A stretch of DNA of 64,000 nucleotides. It comes from Frigoribacterium faeni (GTDB taxonomy: Bacteria > Actinomycetota > Actinomycetes > Actinomycetales > Microbacteriaceae). A model generated the notes under the pieces. It was not told the origin of the DNA. It did no database searches and saw only the letters and a program-made list of their open reading frames with translations. Positions 37,131 to 45,480 of the stretch are shown piece after piece. The translations under genes and the position numbers were made by a program. Every line of letters starts with the position of its first letter. Positions within the stretch are counted from its first letter, which is position 1. The DNA lies in NCBI RefSeq assembly GCF_011761235.1, contig NZ_JAAOYW010000002.1:1-64000 (forward strand), given 5' to 3'.

Positions 37131-38895
37131 CATCGTCAGGGTTCCCTTCGAGCGGGATGCGCTGGACGTCTGGGCACTCACCGATGCGCGTAACGTCGAT
37201 TGGCCAGTTGTCTACGTTCTCGATCAGTCCAAACCTGAGGGCACGGGCGAGCCACGGCATGGACGTCCCAGGGATGTCTACGTTGGGGAAACCCGCAATG
37301 CTGCGGGCCGAATGCGCCAGCATCTCGCCAACCCCGATAAGGGCCAACTCGACACAGTTCGGGTCGTCGTCAATGAGACCTTCAACAAGTCGGCGTGTCT
37401 AGATCTCGAGTCGCGGCTCATCCAACTGCTGTCAGCAGATGGGGCTTACAGCGTTCTCAACCGCAACGACGGCATCACCTCGGCCAACTACTACGACCGT
37501 GAGCGATACCGGGACGTGTTCGCGGATGTCGTGCAGCAGCTCCTCGCCGAGGGCGTGTTCACGCGTCCGATCCCCGAGATCGAGAACAGCGACCTCTTCA
37601 AACTGTCGCCGTTCAAGGCGCTGACGCAAGACCAGGCCGCGGCTCTCGAGGACATCTTGGAAGGGCTGTTCGCCGACCTACGTGACGAGCGTGGCGACAC
37701 CATCGTCATTCAGGGACACCCGGGCACCGGCAAGACCGTCGTCGCCATCTACCTGCTCAAGCTGCTCGTCGATATCGGCTCCGCGCCTCCTTCGGACGAC
37801 TTCGACAGGGACTCGCTCTTCGCGGACTTCTTCCTTGGGGAGCACCCGGCTCTGCTCGCAGACCTGCGAGTCGGCATCGTCGTGCCTCAGCAATCGCTCC
37901 GTGAGTCCATCAAGCGAGTGTTCCGCAAGACGCCTGGGCTCGACGCGGCCATGGTGTTGACGCCGTTCGAGGTAGGGCAGGCGGATGGTGAATGGGACTT
38001 GCTTCTCGTCGATGAGGCGCATCGGCTAAACCAACGGGCGAACCAGTCGACGGGCGTGCTGAACGCGAAGTTCCCGATCATCAACAGGCGCCTCTTCGGG
38101 ACCGACGACCTCGCGAAGACGCAGCTCGACTGGATTCGCGCGAAGAGCCGCCACCAGATCCTCTTGCTCGACGAGGCACAGAGCGTGAGGCCGGCCGATC
38201 TGTCAAAGGAGTCAGTCGTCGAACTCCTCGAGGCTGCTCAGGCCCGTGACCGGCGATACCGGCTCTCGACGCAGATGCGGGTCCAGGCAGGGGCTGACTA
38301 TGTCGCCTACGTCCGAGACGTTTTACGCGTGCCTCGTGCGGGCCGTGTCGCAGGCAGCGTTCTGCCGCAGAGGTTCAAGGGCTACGACCTTCGGGTCTTC
38401 ACCGATCTATCGGAGATGCACGCGGAAATCCGAGCGCGGGATGCTGAGCACGGTCTTGCCCGACTTGTCGCCGGTTACGCCTGGAAGTGGGCTTCACGCA
38501 AAGATTCCGGAGCGGCCGACATCGAGCTCGATGGTGTCGCGCTTCAGTGGAACAGGGCCTCGAAGGACTGGATCGCGTCGCAGGGAGCCTTGGAGCAAGT
38601 CGGCTCGATCCATACGGTGCAGGGATACGACCTCAACTACGCGGGTGTAGTCATCGGCGGGGATCTGCGCTACGACGTTGATCGTGACGAGCTCTTCGTC
38701 GATCGTGCCTCGTACTTCGACACCAAGGGTGCCGAGAACAACAAGCAGCTGGGGCGGTCGTACTCCGACACCGAGCTGCGCGAGTTCATCAGCAACATCT
38801 ACGGGGTGCTGCTGACTCGGGGCATCCGTGGGACGTACATCTATGCAGTGGACCCCGGCATGCGGGCCTACATCGAGAGGTACTTCTCGGCATGA
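37120..38895 (+). CDS. GIY-YIG nuclease fused to DUF2075 SF1-type helicase
   Basis: 591 residues. Residues ~28-118 are a GIY-YIG nuclease: VYVL (31-34), DVYVGETRNAAGRMRQHL (Tyr54, Arg64), Glu97 in DLESRL and Asn114 in VLNRND. Residues ~185-591 are a DUF2075-type helicase: Walker A GHPGTGKT (199-206), Walker B LLLVDEAHRL (Asp298, Glu299), a second LLLDEAQSVRP, RLSTQMR and GSIHTVQGYDLNYAGVVIG. The combination suggests an ATP-driven DNA nuclease. It overlaps the MazG-like gene upstream (11 bases) and a GIY-YIG gene downstream (ATGA), forming a tight three-gene operon. Confidence 0.88.
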   Translation: MPSDIVRVPFERDALDVWALTDARNVDWPVVYVLDQSKPEGTGEPRHGRPRDVYVGETRNAAGRMRQHLANPDKGQLDTVRVVVNETFNKSACLDLESRLIQLLSADGAYSVLNRNDGITSANYYDRERYRDVFADVVQQLLAEGVFTRPIPEIENSDLFKLSPFKALTQDQAAALEDILEGLFADLRDERGDTIVIQGHPGTGKTVVAIYLLKLLVDIGSAPPSDDFDRDSLFADFFLGEHPALLADLRVGIVVPQQSLRESIKRVFRKTPGLDAAMVLTPFEVGQADGEWDLLLVDEAHRLNQRANQSTGVLNAKFPIINRRLFGTDDLAKTQLDWIRAKSRHQILLLDEAQSVRPADLSKESVVELLEAAQARDRRYRLSTQMRVQAGADYVAYVRDVLRVPRAGRVAGSVLPQRFKGYDLRVFTDLSEMHAEIRARDAEHGLARLVAGYAWKWASRKDSGAADIELDGVALQWNRASKDWIASQGALEQVGSIHTVQGYDLNYAGVVIGGDLRYDVDRDELFVDRASYFDTKGAENNKQLGRSYSDTELREFISNIYGVLLTRGIRGTYIYAVDPGMRAYIERYFSA

Positions 38896-39530
38896 CGTCC
38901 ACGTTGGTGACACCGCAGGAACTCGCCGTCCCCGGGCGGGCAATGTGCAAGTACGTTCGGACACCCCACGCTGGCGGGCATGTCGACTACGAGCGATGGC
39001 GGCTCGACGACGTGCGAGCAGACTCCGCCCGTTCGTATTTCGCGTCCGGTTCGGTCTCCCCTCCGATGGACGGTCTCGCGGAGTTGCCGTCCTGGTCACA
39101 CTCTTTCGACGTCGCGACAATGGCCCCGACCGTGCCAGGCGCGTACATGTTCCGCTCGCGGGCGACGAGCAAGGTCGTCTATGTCGGCATGGCAGGCGAA
39201 CATAGTGGCGCAGGTCTGCGGGGAAAGACTTGACATCTACCTGCGCGGTCGGGGAGCCGTGTCCTGCTTCGCAGAGGCTGCACTCGGTCGTGCTCTGTCG
39301 GACGTGACGCGGGTGACTAGTCGGTTAGGGCTGCTCACGAACTTGGAAGGCACCAAAACGAGAGAGTGTGCGAAGGCTGCCATAGAGCGGCAGACGTCGA
39401 GGTCCGGTGGGCAACGACAGTCGATGCGGTCTCGGCCCGAGCGCAGGAGGCACGCGTGCTGAGGTCTTTTTACGGCTCGCAATTGTGGAACAGGCAGCGA
39501 CCCAAGAACACGGACTCCGGAAAGTCGTGA
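38892..39530 (+). pseudogene. GIY-YIG domain protein with two compensating frameshifts
   Basis: ATG in an ATGA overlap with the DUF2075 gene. Frame 1 gives 113 residues with GAYMF (83-87) and VVYVGMAG (95-102), then stops at 39231-39233 just after AGLRGK. The homologous continuation (ERLDIYLRGRGAVSCFAEAALGR...) lies in the next frame, consistent with one extra G in the GGGG run at ~39220. Near 39388 the coding sense returns to the first frame (ADVEVRWATTVDAVSARAQE...) and ends at TGA 39528-39530. A full protein would be ~212 residues. The gene is either broken, carries two sequencing errors, or is recoded. Confidence 0.7.
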
Positions 39531-39564
39531 TCTGGTCGTTGTTTCACCTGAACGGAGAAGCTTT

Positions 39565-40239
39565 GTGATCCCACGTCGGATGAAGGATCCCCATTATCGA
39601 CAGAGTCAGCTTCAGGCCGTTGATGACGAGCACATGGCCCCGGTCTCGGACTTGGTCAGGCGCCTCAGCGCCGAGCGCCCTGAGCTAGAAGGCGTGCCCT
39701 GGGTCGCTCCGCACTACGATCCACGCGTTGCACGCATTCTGTCGTTGTCCTCCAACCCAGGTCCAGGTGCTGGCGGGAGCACAGGGAGCGGGATGCTGTC
39801 GGCGGAGAACGACGACGCGTCTGCCGAACGGATGTTGAAGGTCTACACAGCCGCCGGGATAGATTCCGAGAACGTCGTGCCGTGGAACGCCTTTCCCTGG
39901 TTCGTGCACGCTCAGCTTCCCGATGGCCTGACCCGCGACCACCTCGAGCAAGGTGTGCTCGTCCTCCGACGATTTTTGGAGCTCTGCCCAAACGTCGTGT
40001 CGATCGTCGCCCACGGTAGTGACGCTCACCGTTCTGCGCAGTTACTTCGATCGATCCGCTTGGTAGGGCCTTTCGTTCGTGAGCGCGGTATCCACACCTG
40101 GGATGCGCGGCATACGAGCAACCGTGCTTTCATCCTGCCTCGCCAGCAGCGGGAGGACGCATTCGACGACACGGTGGAGACGTACCGCCAGGCGATGGTG
40201 CATGCGGGGCTGAAACCGAACGAGCCTTCCGCGACCTGA
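39565..40239 (+). CDS. Uracil-DNA glycosylase superfamily protein
   Basis: 224 residues; GTG start with GGAGAAG upstream. The UDG fold motifs are present in divergent form: LSSNPGPGAGGSTGSG (Asn64-Pro67, replacing the water-activating loop), VVPWNAFPW (107-112) and HTSNR (183-187), the counterpart of the HPS leucine-loop motif. It probably recognises a damaged or modified base in DNA. No iron-sulfur cysteine set is visible. Low-GC codon use and position place it in the island. Confidence 0.75.
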   Translation: MIPRRMKDPHYRQSQLQAVDDEHMAPVSDLVRRLSAERPELEGVPWVAPHYDPRVARILSLSSNPGPGAGGSTGSGMLSAENDDASAERMLKVYTAAGIDSENVVPWNAFPWFVHAQLPDGLTRDHLEQGVLVLRRFLELCPNVVSIVAHGSDAHRSAQLLRSIRLVGPFVRERGIHTWDARHTSNRAFILPRQQREDAFDDTVETYRQAMVHAGLKPNEPSAT

Positions 40240-40348
40240 GCGCAACGATGCAGTGAGACGCTGCTCGAAAGGGGGGTGGCAGGTGCACCTGTGGTCGATG
40301 AGGATCACTCGCGGGCCGAAATGCGGCTGAGGGTGCAGGGGGCCACGA

Positions 40349-40966
40349 ATGAACGAGGAACGACGCTCGACCGCCACGGCAAAGTTGACAAGGGGAGCGG
40401 TCGCGATCTCGGTATCGGTCGTCCTTGCTTTCAGCCTGTCTGCTTGCGGTGCCTCATCCGAGAACACCGCCGCACCCGCCGGCCTCGCTGCCATCGAGCC
40501 ATCCGCGGCACCGACACCGGTCATTTCGATCAAACGAGAGGACGTCACTGAGGTGCTTCCCTTCGATGCCGTGACTGTCGACGACCCGACCAGGGATATC
40601 GGCCAAGACGCGATCAGCGTGACGGGACAGGACGGGTCCAAGGTGCTCACGTATGAGGTCACCTATACGGACGGAGTCGAGAGCGGGCGGGTCGTCGTGG
40701 CTGAGAACGTCGTGGCCGCCCCCGTCCAACAAGTCACCAGCATCGGCACGCGTCAGCCCTACGTGGCCCCGGCGCCTGTCGCCGCCTCGGCGGTCGGCGG
40801 GTGCGACTCCAACTACGCAGGTGCATGCGTCCCCGTGGCCTCGGACGTGGACTGCGCCGGCGGCAGCGGCAACGGGCCCGCGTACGTCCAGGGTCCCGTC
40901 ACCATCGTCGGCAGTGATGTCTACGATCTCGACCGCGACGGGGACGGCGTCGCTTGCGATCGGTGA
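40349..40966 (+). CDS. Lipoprotein with G5 and excalibur calcium-binding domains
   Basis: 205 residues, AGGGGG upstream of ATG. Signal peptide with lipobox SLSAC (Cys 33). Residues ~60-125 fit a G5 domain (VTEVLPFDAVTVDDPT, LTYEVTYTDGVESGRVV). The C-terminus is an excalibur motif: DCAGGSG...VYDLDRDGDGVACD, a Ca-binding D-x-D-x-D-G loop with two Cys. Extracellular, probably binding cell-wall polymers. Codon use is closer to the core genome than the island. Confidence 0.85.
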   Translation: MNEERRSTATAKLTRGAVAISVSVVLAFSLSACGASSENTAAPAGLAAIEPSAAPTPVISIKREDVTEVLPFDAVTVDDPTRDIGQDAISVTGQDGSKVLTYEVTYTDGVESGRVVVAENVVAAPVQQVTSIGTRQPYVAPAPVAASAVGGCDSNYAGACVPVASDVDCAGGSGNGPAYVQGPVTIVGSDVYDLDRDGDGVACDR

Positions 40967-41156
40967 GGCCGGCTCCGGATCAGCCCACGGTGCCGCCCTG
41001 GACTCCAATTCTTGCTCGCATGCGGCGTGAGCATCGACGCTGACGCGCTGCAATTAGACGTGCCTGGCGTGCTCGATGGGCCCGGCCGTATCGCCCCAAA
41101 CGGGGGCTCGAATCCGCGTCGTGACTCCTCATAGCGTGACAACGAGGGGGAACGAC

Positions 41157-41999
41157 ATGAGCGACACCGTGCCACGCGGCAGCGCGGCCTTGACCCTGCG
41201 GGCGCGTCGACCCGCCTACTCGGTCATGCAGGAATGCCTCCGACTCCAGGCCGCGGCACCCGGCCTGACCCGTCGCCAGCGTCTCCTCGGCCGCTCGCCC
41301 CTGAGGCCCGACGCCGTCAGCTGGTACAAGGGCGCCCTGGGCGAGATAGAGGTGGCCCGCGTACTCAGCGACCTCGGACCAGACTGGACCGTCCTGCACT
41401 CCGTACCGGTCGGATCGGGCGCGTCCGACATCGACCACGTGCTCATCGGCCCGACCGGCGTGTTCACCATCAACACCAAGAACCACGCCGAGGCGAAGGT
41501 CTGGGTCGGCGGCGGGACCATCATGGTCAACGGTCACCGCACTTCCTACGCTCGCGCCTCGGTCTTCGAAGCGCAGCGCGCCTCTCGTCTCGTGTCCGCA
41601 GCCGCGGGGGCTGAGGTGGCCGTCGTGCCGGTGATCGTCGTCGTCGGTGCGGCGTCGCTGCGCTTCGGCGACAAGACGCCGACGGTCCGCGTCGTCACGG
41701 CCTCACAACTGCGACGGTGGCTCTTCTCCCTGCCCCGCATGCATTCCGAAGAAGCCCTGGCTTACCTGACGCTGGTCGCCGAAGAGCGAGCCACCTGGCA
41801 CACCCAAGCGCTGGTGCTGACCGACACCCTCCGCCATGAACACCGCTTTGAGCGCCTGCGCCGCGACATCGACGACGCCGCGCGGCGTCGCCGGCAGTGG
41901 CGGGTCGGTACGGCCCTCGGTGCAGTGGCGGCATCCGGGGGTGTCTTGCTCGCGGTCCTCGCAGGCGTCGCCAGCGCCGTCTTGGCATCCATCGGCTGA
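41157..41999 (+). CDS. NERD domain protein with C-terminal membrane anchor
   Basis: 280 residues with GAGGGGG before the ATG. The NERD (nuclease-related) domain is at ~50-160: GALGEIEVARVLSDLGPDW, then SDIDHVLIGPTGVFTINTKNH, where Asp and Lys match the nuclease-like pattern. One C-terminal TM helix (~250-278). NERD proteins are suspected DNA-processing enzymes of unknown role. It flanks the island and could belong to it or to the core. Confidence 0.85.
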   Translation: MSDTVPRGSAALTLRARRPAYSVMQECLRLQAAAPGLTRRQRLLGRSPLRPDAVSWYKGALGEIEVARVLSDLGPDWTVLHSVPVGSGASDIDHVLIGPTGVFTINTKNHAEAKVWVGGGTIMVNGHRTSYARASVFEAQRASRLVSAAAGAEVAVVPVIVVVGAASLRFGDKTPTVRVVTASQLRRWLFSLPRMHSEEALAYLTLVAEERATWHTQALVLTDTLRHEHRFERLRRDIDDAARRRRQWRVGTALGAVAASGGVLLAVLAGVASAVLASIG

Positions 42000-42011
42000 C
42001 CCGCCCCCGCC

Positions 42012-43322
42012 TCACTCGTACCGCAGCGACGCCACCGGGTCCGCCTTGGCCGCGCGGGCCGCGGGCAGCGTGCCCGCCACGAACGCCACCGCCATCACCA
42101 CGACGACGATCAGCGCGATCGCGGCCGGGTCGAACGCGATCAGGGTCAGCCCGGGCAGGCCCGACAGCAGCGACCCGGCCAGCGAGGCGCTCACCACGCT
42201 GCCCACGCCGATCGCCAGCCCCGCCCCGATCGCACTGCCGAGGAACCCGATGAACGCCGCCTCGAGGCTGAACAGCGCGAACACCCGACCGCTGCCCATG
42301 CCCATCGCCTTCATCAGGCCGATCTCGCGCGTCCGCTCCTGCACCGACATGAGCAGCGTGTTCACGATGCCGAAGCTCGCGGCCAGCAGCGCGATCACCG
42401 CGAACGCGTTCAGCACCAGCACGATGCCGTCGATCACCGTCTTGATCGTGCCCAGCTGATCGGCCACGGTCGTCCCCGTGAAGCCGGCGGCCGTGAGCCG
42501 ATCCTTCAGCTCGTCGACCTGCACGTCGCTCGCGTCGTCGGCGAACCGCACGCTCGCCTCCGCGTACCGGTCGACCTGGTCGGCCGGCACCCCGACGTTC
42601 TGCGTGTCGAACAGGGTCGTGCTCAGCGCCGCGTTCGGCACGATCGCCGCACCGGCGGGCGACGCGAGGCTCTCCTCGGCGACCCCGACCACCGTCGCGG
42701 TCACGGTGTGCTGCGCCCGCGTCGCGTCGGTCACCGCGATGGTGACGGGCTGGCCGACCGCGTCGGCGTCGTCCGCGAAGCCCAGGGGCGCCACGTAGGA
42801 GGTGGGGATCACCACTTCGAGACCGGTCGCGTCGTCGTCCGGCTGCGCCCCCTCCGTCACGGCCACCTGCTGCCCGGACACCAGGCCGCCGACGGTCGCC
42901 ACGTACTTCGTGCCGCTCGCGCCCTCGACGTAGTCCGGCGTGATCGACTCGACGGGCTGGACGGCGAGGACTCCCTCGATCGTGCCCAGCGCCTCCAGGT
43001 CCTCGGGGGTGAGCGCGACGACCGTCGCGCCGGGCGCACCGGGGCCGGTCGACGCGATGCGGTCGGGGTCGTACTCGGCGGGCCCCGAGTCGGCGGCGCC
43101 GAGCCCGGTCGAGTCCTCGACGGTCTTCGACACGGTCATCGTGTCCGTCGAGCCGACCGCGGCGACCGTGTCGTCGAGGTACTGGTTGATGCCGGTGCCC
43201 AGCCCGCTCGTCAGGGTGAGCGTGAACGCCCCCACGACGATGGCCAGGACGGTGAGGACCGAGCGCGTCCTCGACCGGAAGGTGTTCGCCACCGCGGTCG
43301 TCAGCAGGTCGACGGTCGTCAT
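42012..43322 (-). CDS. ABC transporter permease, MacB/FtsX type
   Basis: 436 residues. First TM helix at ~20-42 (VLTVLAIVVGAFTLTLTSGL), a ~260-residue extracytoplasmic domain, then three TM helices (from ~305) with SVQERTREIGLMKAMGMGSG between them, the FtsX/MacB hallmark. It couples ATP hydrolysis to extrusion or mechanotransmission. Start overlaps the ATPase stop (ATGA). Confidence 0.9.
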   Translation of the reverse strand: MTTVDLLTTAVANTFRSRTRSVLTVLAIVVGAFTLTLTSGLGTGINQYLDDTVAAVGSTDTMTVSKTVEDSTGLGAADSGPAEYDPDRIASTGPGAPGATVVALTPEDLEALGTIEGVLAVQPVESITPDYVEGASGTKYVATVGGLVSGQQVAVTEGAQPDDDATGLEVVIPTSYVAPLGFADDADAVGQPVTIAVTDATRAQHTVTATVVGVAEESLASPAGAAIVPNAALSTTLFDTQNVGVPADQVDRYAEASVRFADDASDVQVDELKDRLTAAGFTGTTVADQLGTIKTVIDGIVLVLNAFAVIALLAASFGIVNTLLMSVQERTREIGLMKAMGMGSGRVFALFSLEAAFIGFLGSAIGAGLAIGVGSVVSASLAGSLLSGLPGLTLIAFDPAAIALIVVVVMAVAFVAGTLPAARAAKADPVASLRYE

Positions 43323-44014
43323 GCGGCCACCTCGTTCCGCTCGTCGACGATCAGGCCGTCACGGACGACGATGCGGCGGTCGCAGCGGGCCGCCAGCTCT
43401 TCGTCGTGGGTGACGACGATCAGCGTGATGCCGTGCTCGCGCTGCAGCGAGAAGAGGATGTCCTCGACGACGGCCCCGGTGGCGGTGTCGAGGTTGCCGG
43501 TGGGCTCGTCGGCGAAGATGACGCGCGGGTCGTTCACCAGCGCCCGGGCGATCACCGTGCGCTGCTTCTGCCCGCCCGACAGGTCGCGCGCCTTGCTCGC
43601 CGCCTTGTCGCCCAGCTCGAGCTGCTCGAGGGCGGCCAGGCCACGCCGACGGCGCTCGCCGCGGGACACCCCCGCGATCGTCATCGGCAGCACGACGTTC
43701 TCGAGCACCGACGCGTTCGCGGTGAGGAAGAACTGCTGGAACACGAAGCCGAACGTCTTGTTGCGGGTGCGGTTCAGGCGCCCGCCGGCCAGCGTGCCGG
43801 TGTCGACGCCCTCGAGCTCGACCGTGCCCGACGTCGGGGCGTCGAGCAGGGCCAGCACGTGCATCAGCGTCGACTTGCCCGAGCCGCTCTTGCCGACGAT
43901 GGCGACGCTCTCGCCCTCGGCGATGTCGAGGCTGACGCCCTTCAGGGCGTCGAACCGGTTCGCGCCGCGGCCGTACGACCGGCGGACGTCTCGGACCGAG
44001 ATGATCGGTGTCAT
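43319..44014 (-). CDS. ABC transporter ATP-binding protein, MacB/LolD type
   Basis: 231 residues. Walker A GKSGSGKST, signature LSGGQKQRTVIARALVNDP, Walker B VIFADEPTGNLD and H-loop VVTHDEELA. The family usually works with the FtsX-like permease encoded directly downstream. Divergent from a two-component system 183 bases away, which may control it in response to envelope stress or antimicrobial peptides (inference). Confidence 0.92.
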   Translation of the reverse strand: MTPIISVRDVRRSYGRGANRFDALKGVSLDIAEGESVAIVGKSGSGKSTLMHVLALLDAPTSGTVELEGVDTGTLAGGRLNRTRNKTFGFVFQQFFLTANASVLENVVLPMTIAGVSRGERRRRGLAALEQLELGDKAASKARDLSGGQKQRTVIARALVNDPRVIFADEPTGNLDTATGAVVEDILFSLQREHGITLIVVTHDEELAARCDRRIVVRDGLIVDERNEVAA

Positions 44015-44196
44015 GGTGCTCCTGTCGCTCGGGCCGACGGCGTCTCCGGTGGCCCGTCACCACTCTCGCGAACGGCCTCGACGGGCACGTCACCCCGGCG
44101 CGGACACCTGCCGTACCGCGTCCGCGGTACGCGGCTCGGCGCGACCTGACGCGGCAGGGTGACTCGGCGGCCCGGGTTCCAGGGCACGATGGGCTC

Positions 44197-45480
44197 ATGA
44201 CCACGACGGACGACCGGAGGCGCGAGCCGGCCTGGCCACACAGCCGCGTCCCCGGGTGGGTCGCCGACACGGTCGCCGTGGTGCTCGTCGCCGCCGCCGC
44301 GTTCGTGCCCTTCCCCCTGCCGGAGTTCCGGCCGACGTCCGGGCTCGTCGTCGCGATCGTCGTCGCGCCCGCCGCGCTGCTGCTGCTCCGACGGCGCCGG
44401 CCGGTCGCGGTGCTCGCCGCCGTGCTCGCGCTCTTCGGCGCCGCGGCGCTGCTCGGCACGCTGTCGCCGGGGACGGTGCTCGCCGTCGCGATCGTCGTCT
44501 TCGGCATCGCGTCCCGGTCGAACCGGCGCCGGGCCCTCGTCGTCGCGGCCGTCGCGGCGGCAGTCGTCGTCGGCCTCAGCTACCTGGCCACGCTGACCGG
44601 GGTGTCCGACCCGCGCGTCGTGCAGTTCGCCCTGCTCATCGCCCTCGCCGCCGCCGCCGGCGACGCGAACCGGTCGCGCCGCGAGTTCGTCGAGGCCGTC
44701 ACCGAGCGCGCCGAGCGGGCCGAGCGCACCCGCGAGGCCGAGGCCCGTCGCCGGGTCGCCGAGGAGCGGCTCCGCATCGCCCGCGACCTGCACGACACCG
44801 TCGCCCACCAGATCTCCGTCATCAGCCTCAACGCCGGGGTCGCCTCGTCCGCGATCGAGACGCGACCCGAGAAGGCGGTGACCGCCCTCGCGACCATCCG
44901 CCGCGCCTCCCGCACCGTGCTCGGCGAGATCGGGGACCTGCTCGAGGTGCTCCGGACCGACGACGCGGCGGGGCCGGCCGCGCCGCAGCCCGGGCTCGAC
45001 CGGCTCGACGAGCTCGTGGCGGCCTTCGGCGACGCCGGGCTCGCCGTCACGACCCGCGTCGAGGGCGCCCTGGGCCGGGTCGCCGGCGCCGTCGACCTCG
45101 TCGCCTACCGCGTGGTGCAGGAGGGGCTCACCAACGCGCTCAAGCACGGCAGCGGCGGCCGGGCGCACGTGCTGGTGGCGGTCGACGACGACCAGGTGTC
45201 GGTGGTGGTGACGAACCCGGTAGGGGAGCAGGGCGGCGGCGACGGCTCTCGCGGCGGCGACCCGCGCGGCGTCGACCCTCGCGGCGTCGACCCGCGCGGC
45301 GAGGACGGCGTGGGCGGCGCGGACGACCGCGACGCCGACCGTCGTGGCGGCTACGGGCTGCTCGGCCTGCGCGAGCGGGTGGCGGCCGTGCGCGGCTCCC
45401 TCGAGACCGGCGTCGGGGTCGGCGGCCACCGCCTCGCGGCGCAGCTGCCCTTGCCCGTCGACCGGGGCGGCGCCTCGTGA
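44197..45480 (+). CDS. Two-component sensor histidine kinase (HisKA_3/NarX-DesK type)
   Basis: 427 residues. About four to five membrane helices up to ~150, a coiled linker, phospho-acceptor His199 in RIARDLHDTVAHQISVISL, and a HATPase region (VVQEGLTNALKHG ... GYGLLGLRERV). Between the N-box and the G-box there is a ~45-residue Gly/Asp insertion with DPRGV repeats, unusual for this position in the ATP lid. Followed by its regulator with a GTGA overlap. Confidence 0.92.
   Translation: MTTTDDRRREPAWPHSRVPGWVADTVAVVLVAAAAFVPFPLPEFRPTSGLVVAIVVAPAALLLLRRRRPVAVLAAVLALFGAAALLGTLSPGTVLAVAIVVFGIASRSNRRRALVVAAVAAAVVVGLSYLATLTGVSDPRVVQFALLIALAAAAGDANRSRREFVEAVTERAERAERTREAEARRRVAEERLRIARDLHDTVAHQISVISLNAGVASSAIETRPEKAVTALATIRRASRTVLGEIGDLLEVLRTDDAAGPAAPQPGLDRLDELVAAFGDAGLAVTTRVEGALGRVAGAVDLVAYRVVQEGLTNALKHGSGGRAHVLVAVDDDQVSVVVTNPVGEQGGGDGSRGGDPRGVDPRGVDPRGEDGVGGADDRDADRRGGYGLLGLRERVAAVRGSLETGVGVGGHRLAAQLPLPVDRGGAS

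Larger units (their letters stand above)
27544..40260. other. Accessory (defence) island downstream of tRNA-Pro
   Basis: Starting just after the tRNA, base composition drops clearly (A/T appears at many third codon positions) and gene content changes. It shifts from metabolism to transposase debris, a helicase, nucleases, a MazG-like enzyme and a UDG-like protein. High-GC housekeeping-type codon use returns by ~41 kb. No integrase gene and no repeat of the tRNA 3' end was found at the right edge, so the boundary is approximate and the mode of entry unknown. Confidence 0.7.

Noticed and set aside
41090-41130. Possible tRNA T-arm remnant (GGGGGCTCGAATCC) near the right edge of the island
   Set aside because: No matching acceptor or anticodon stems, and it does not repeat the tRNA-Pro 3' end, so it is not good evidence of an attachment site.
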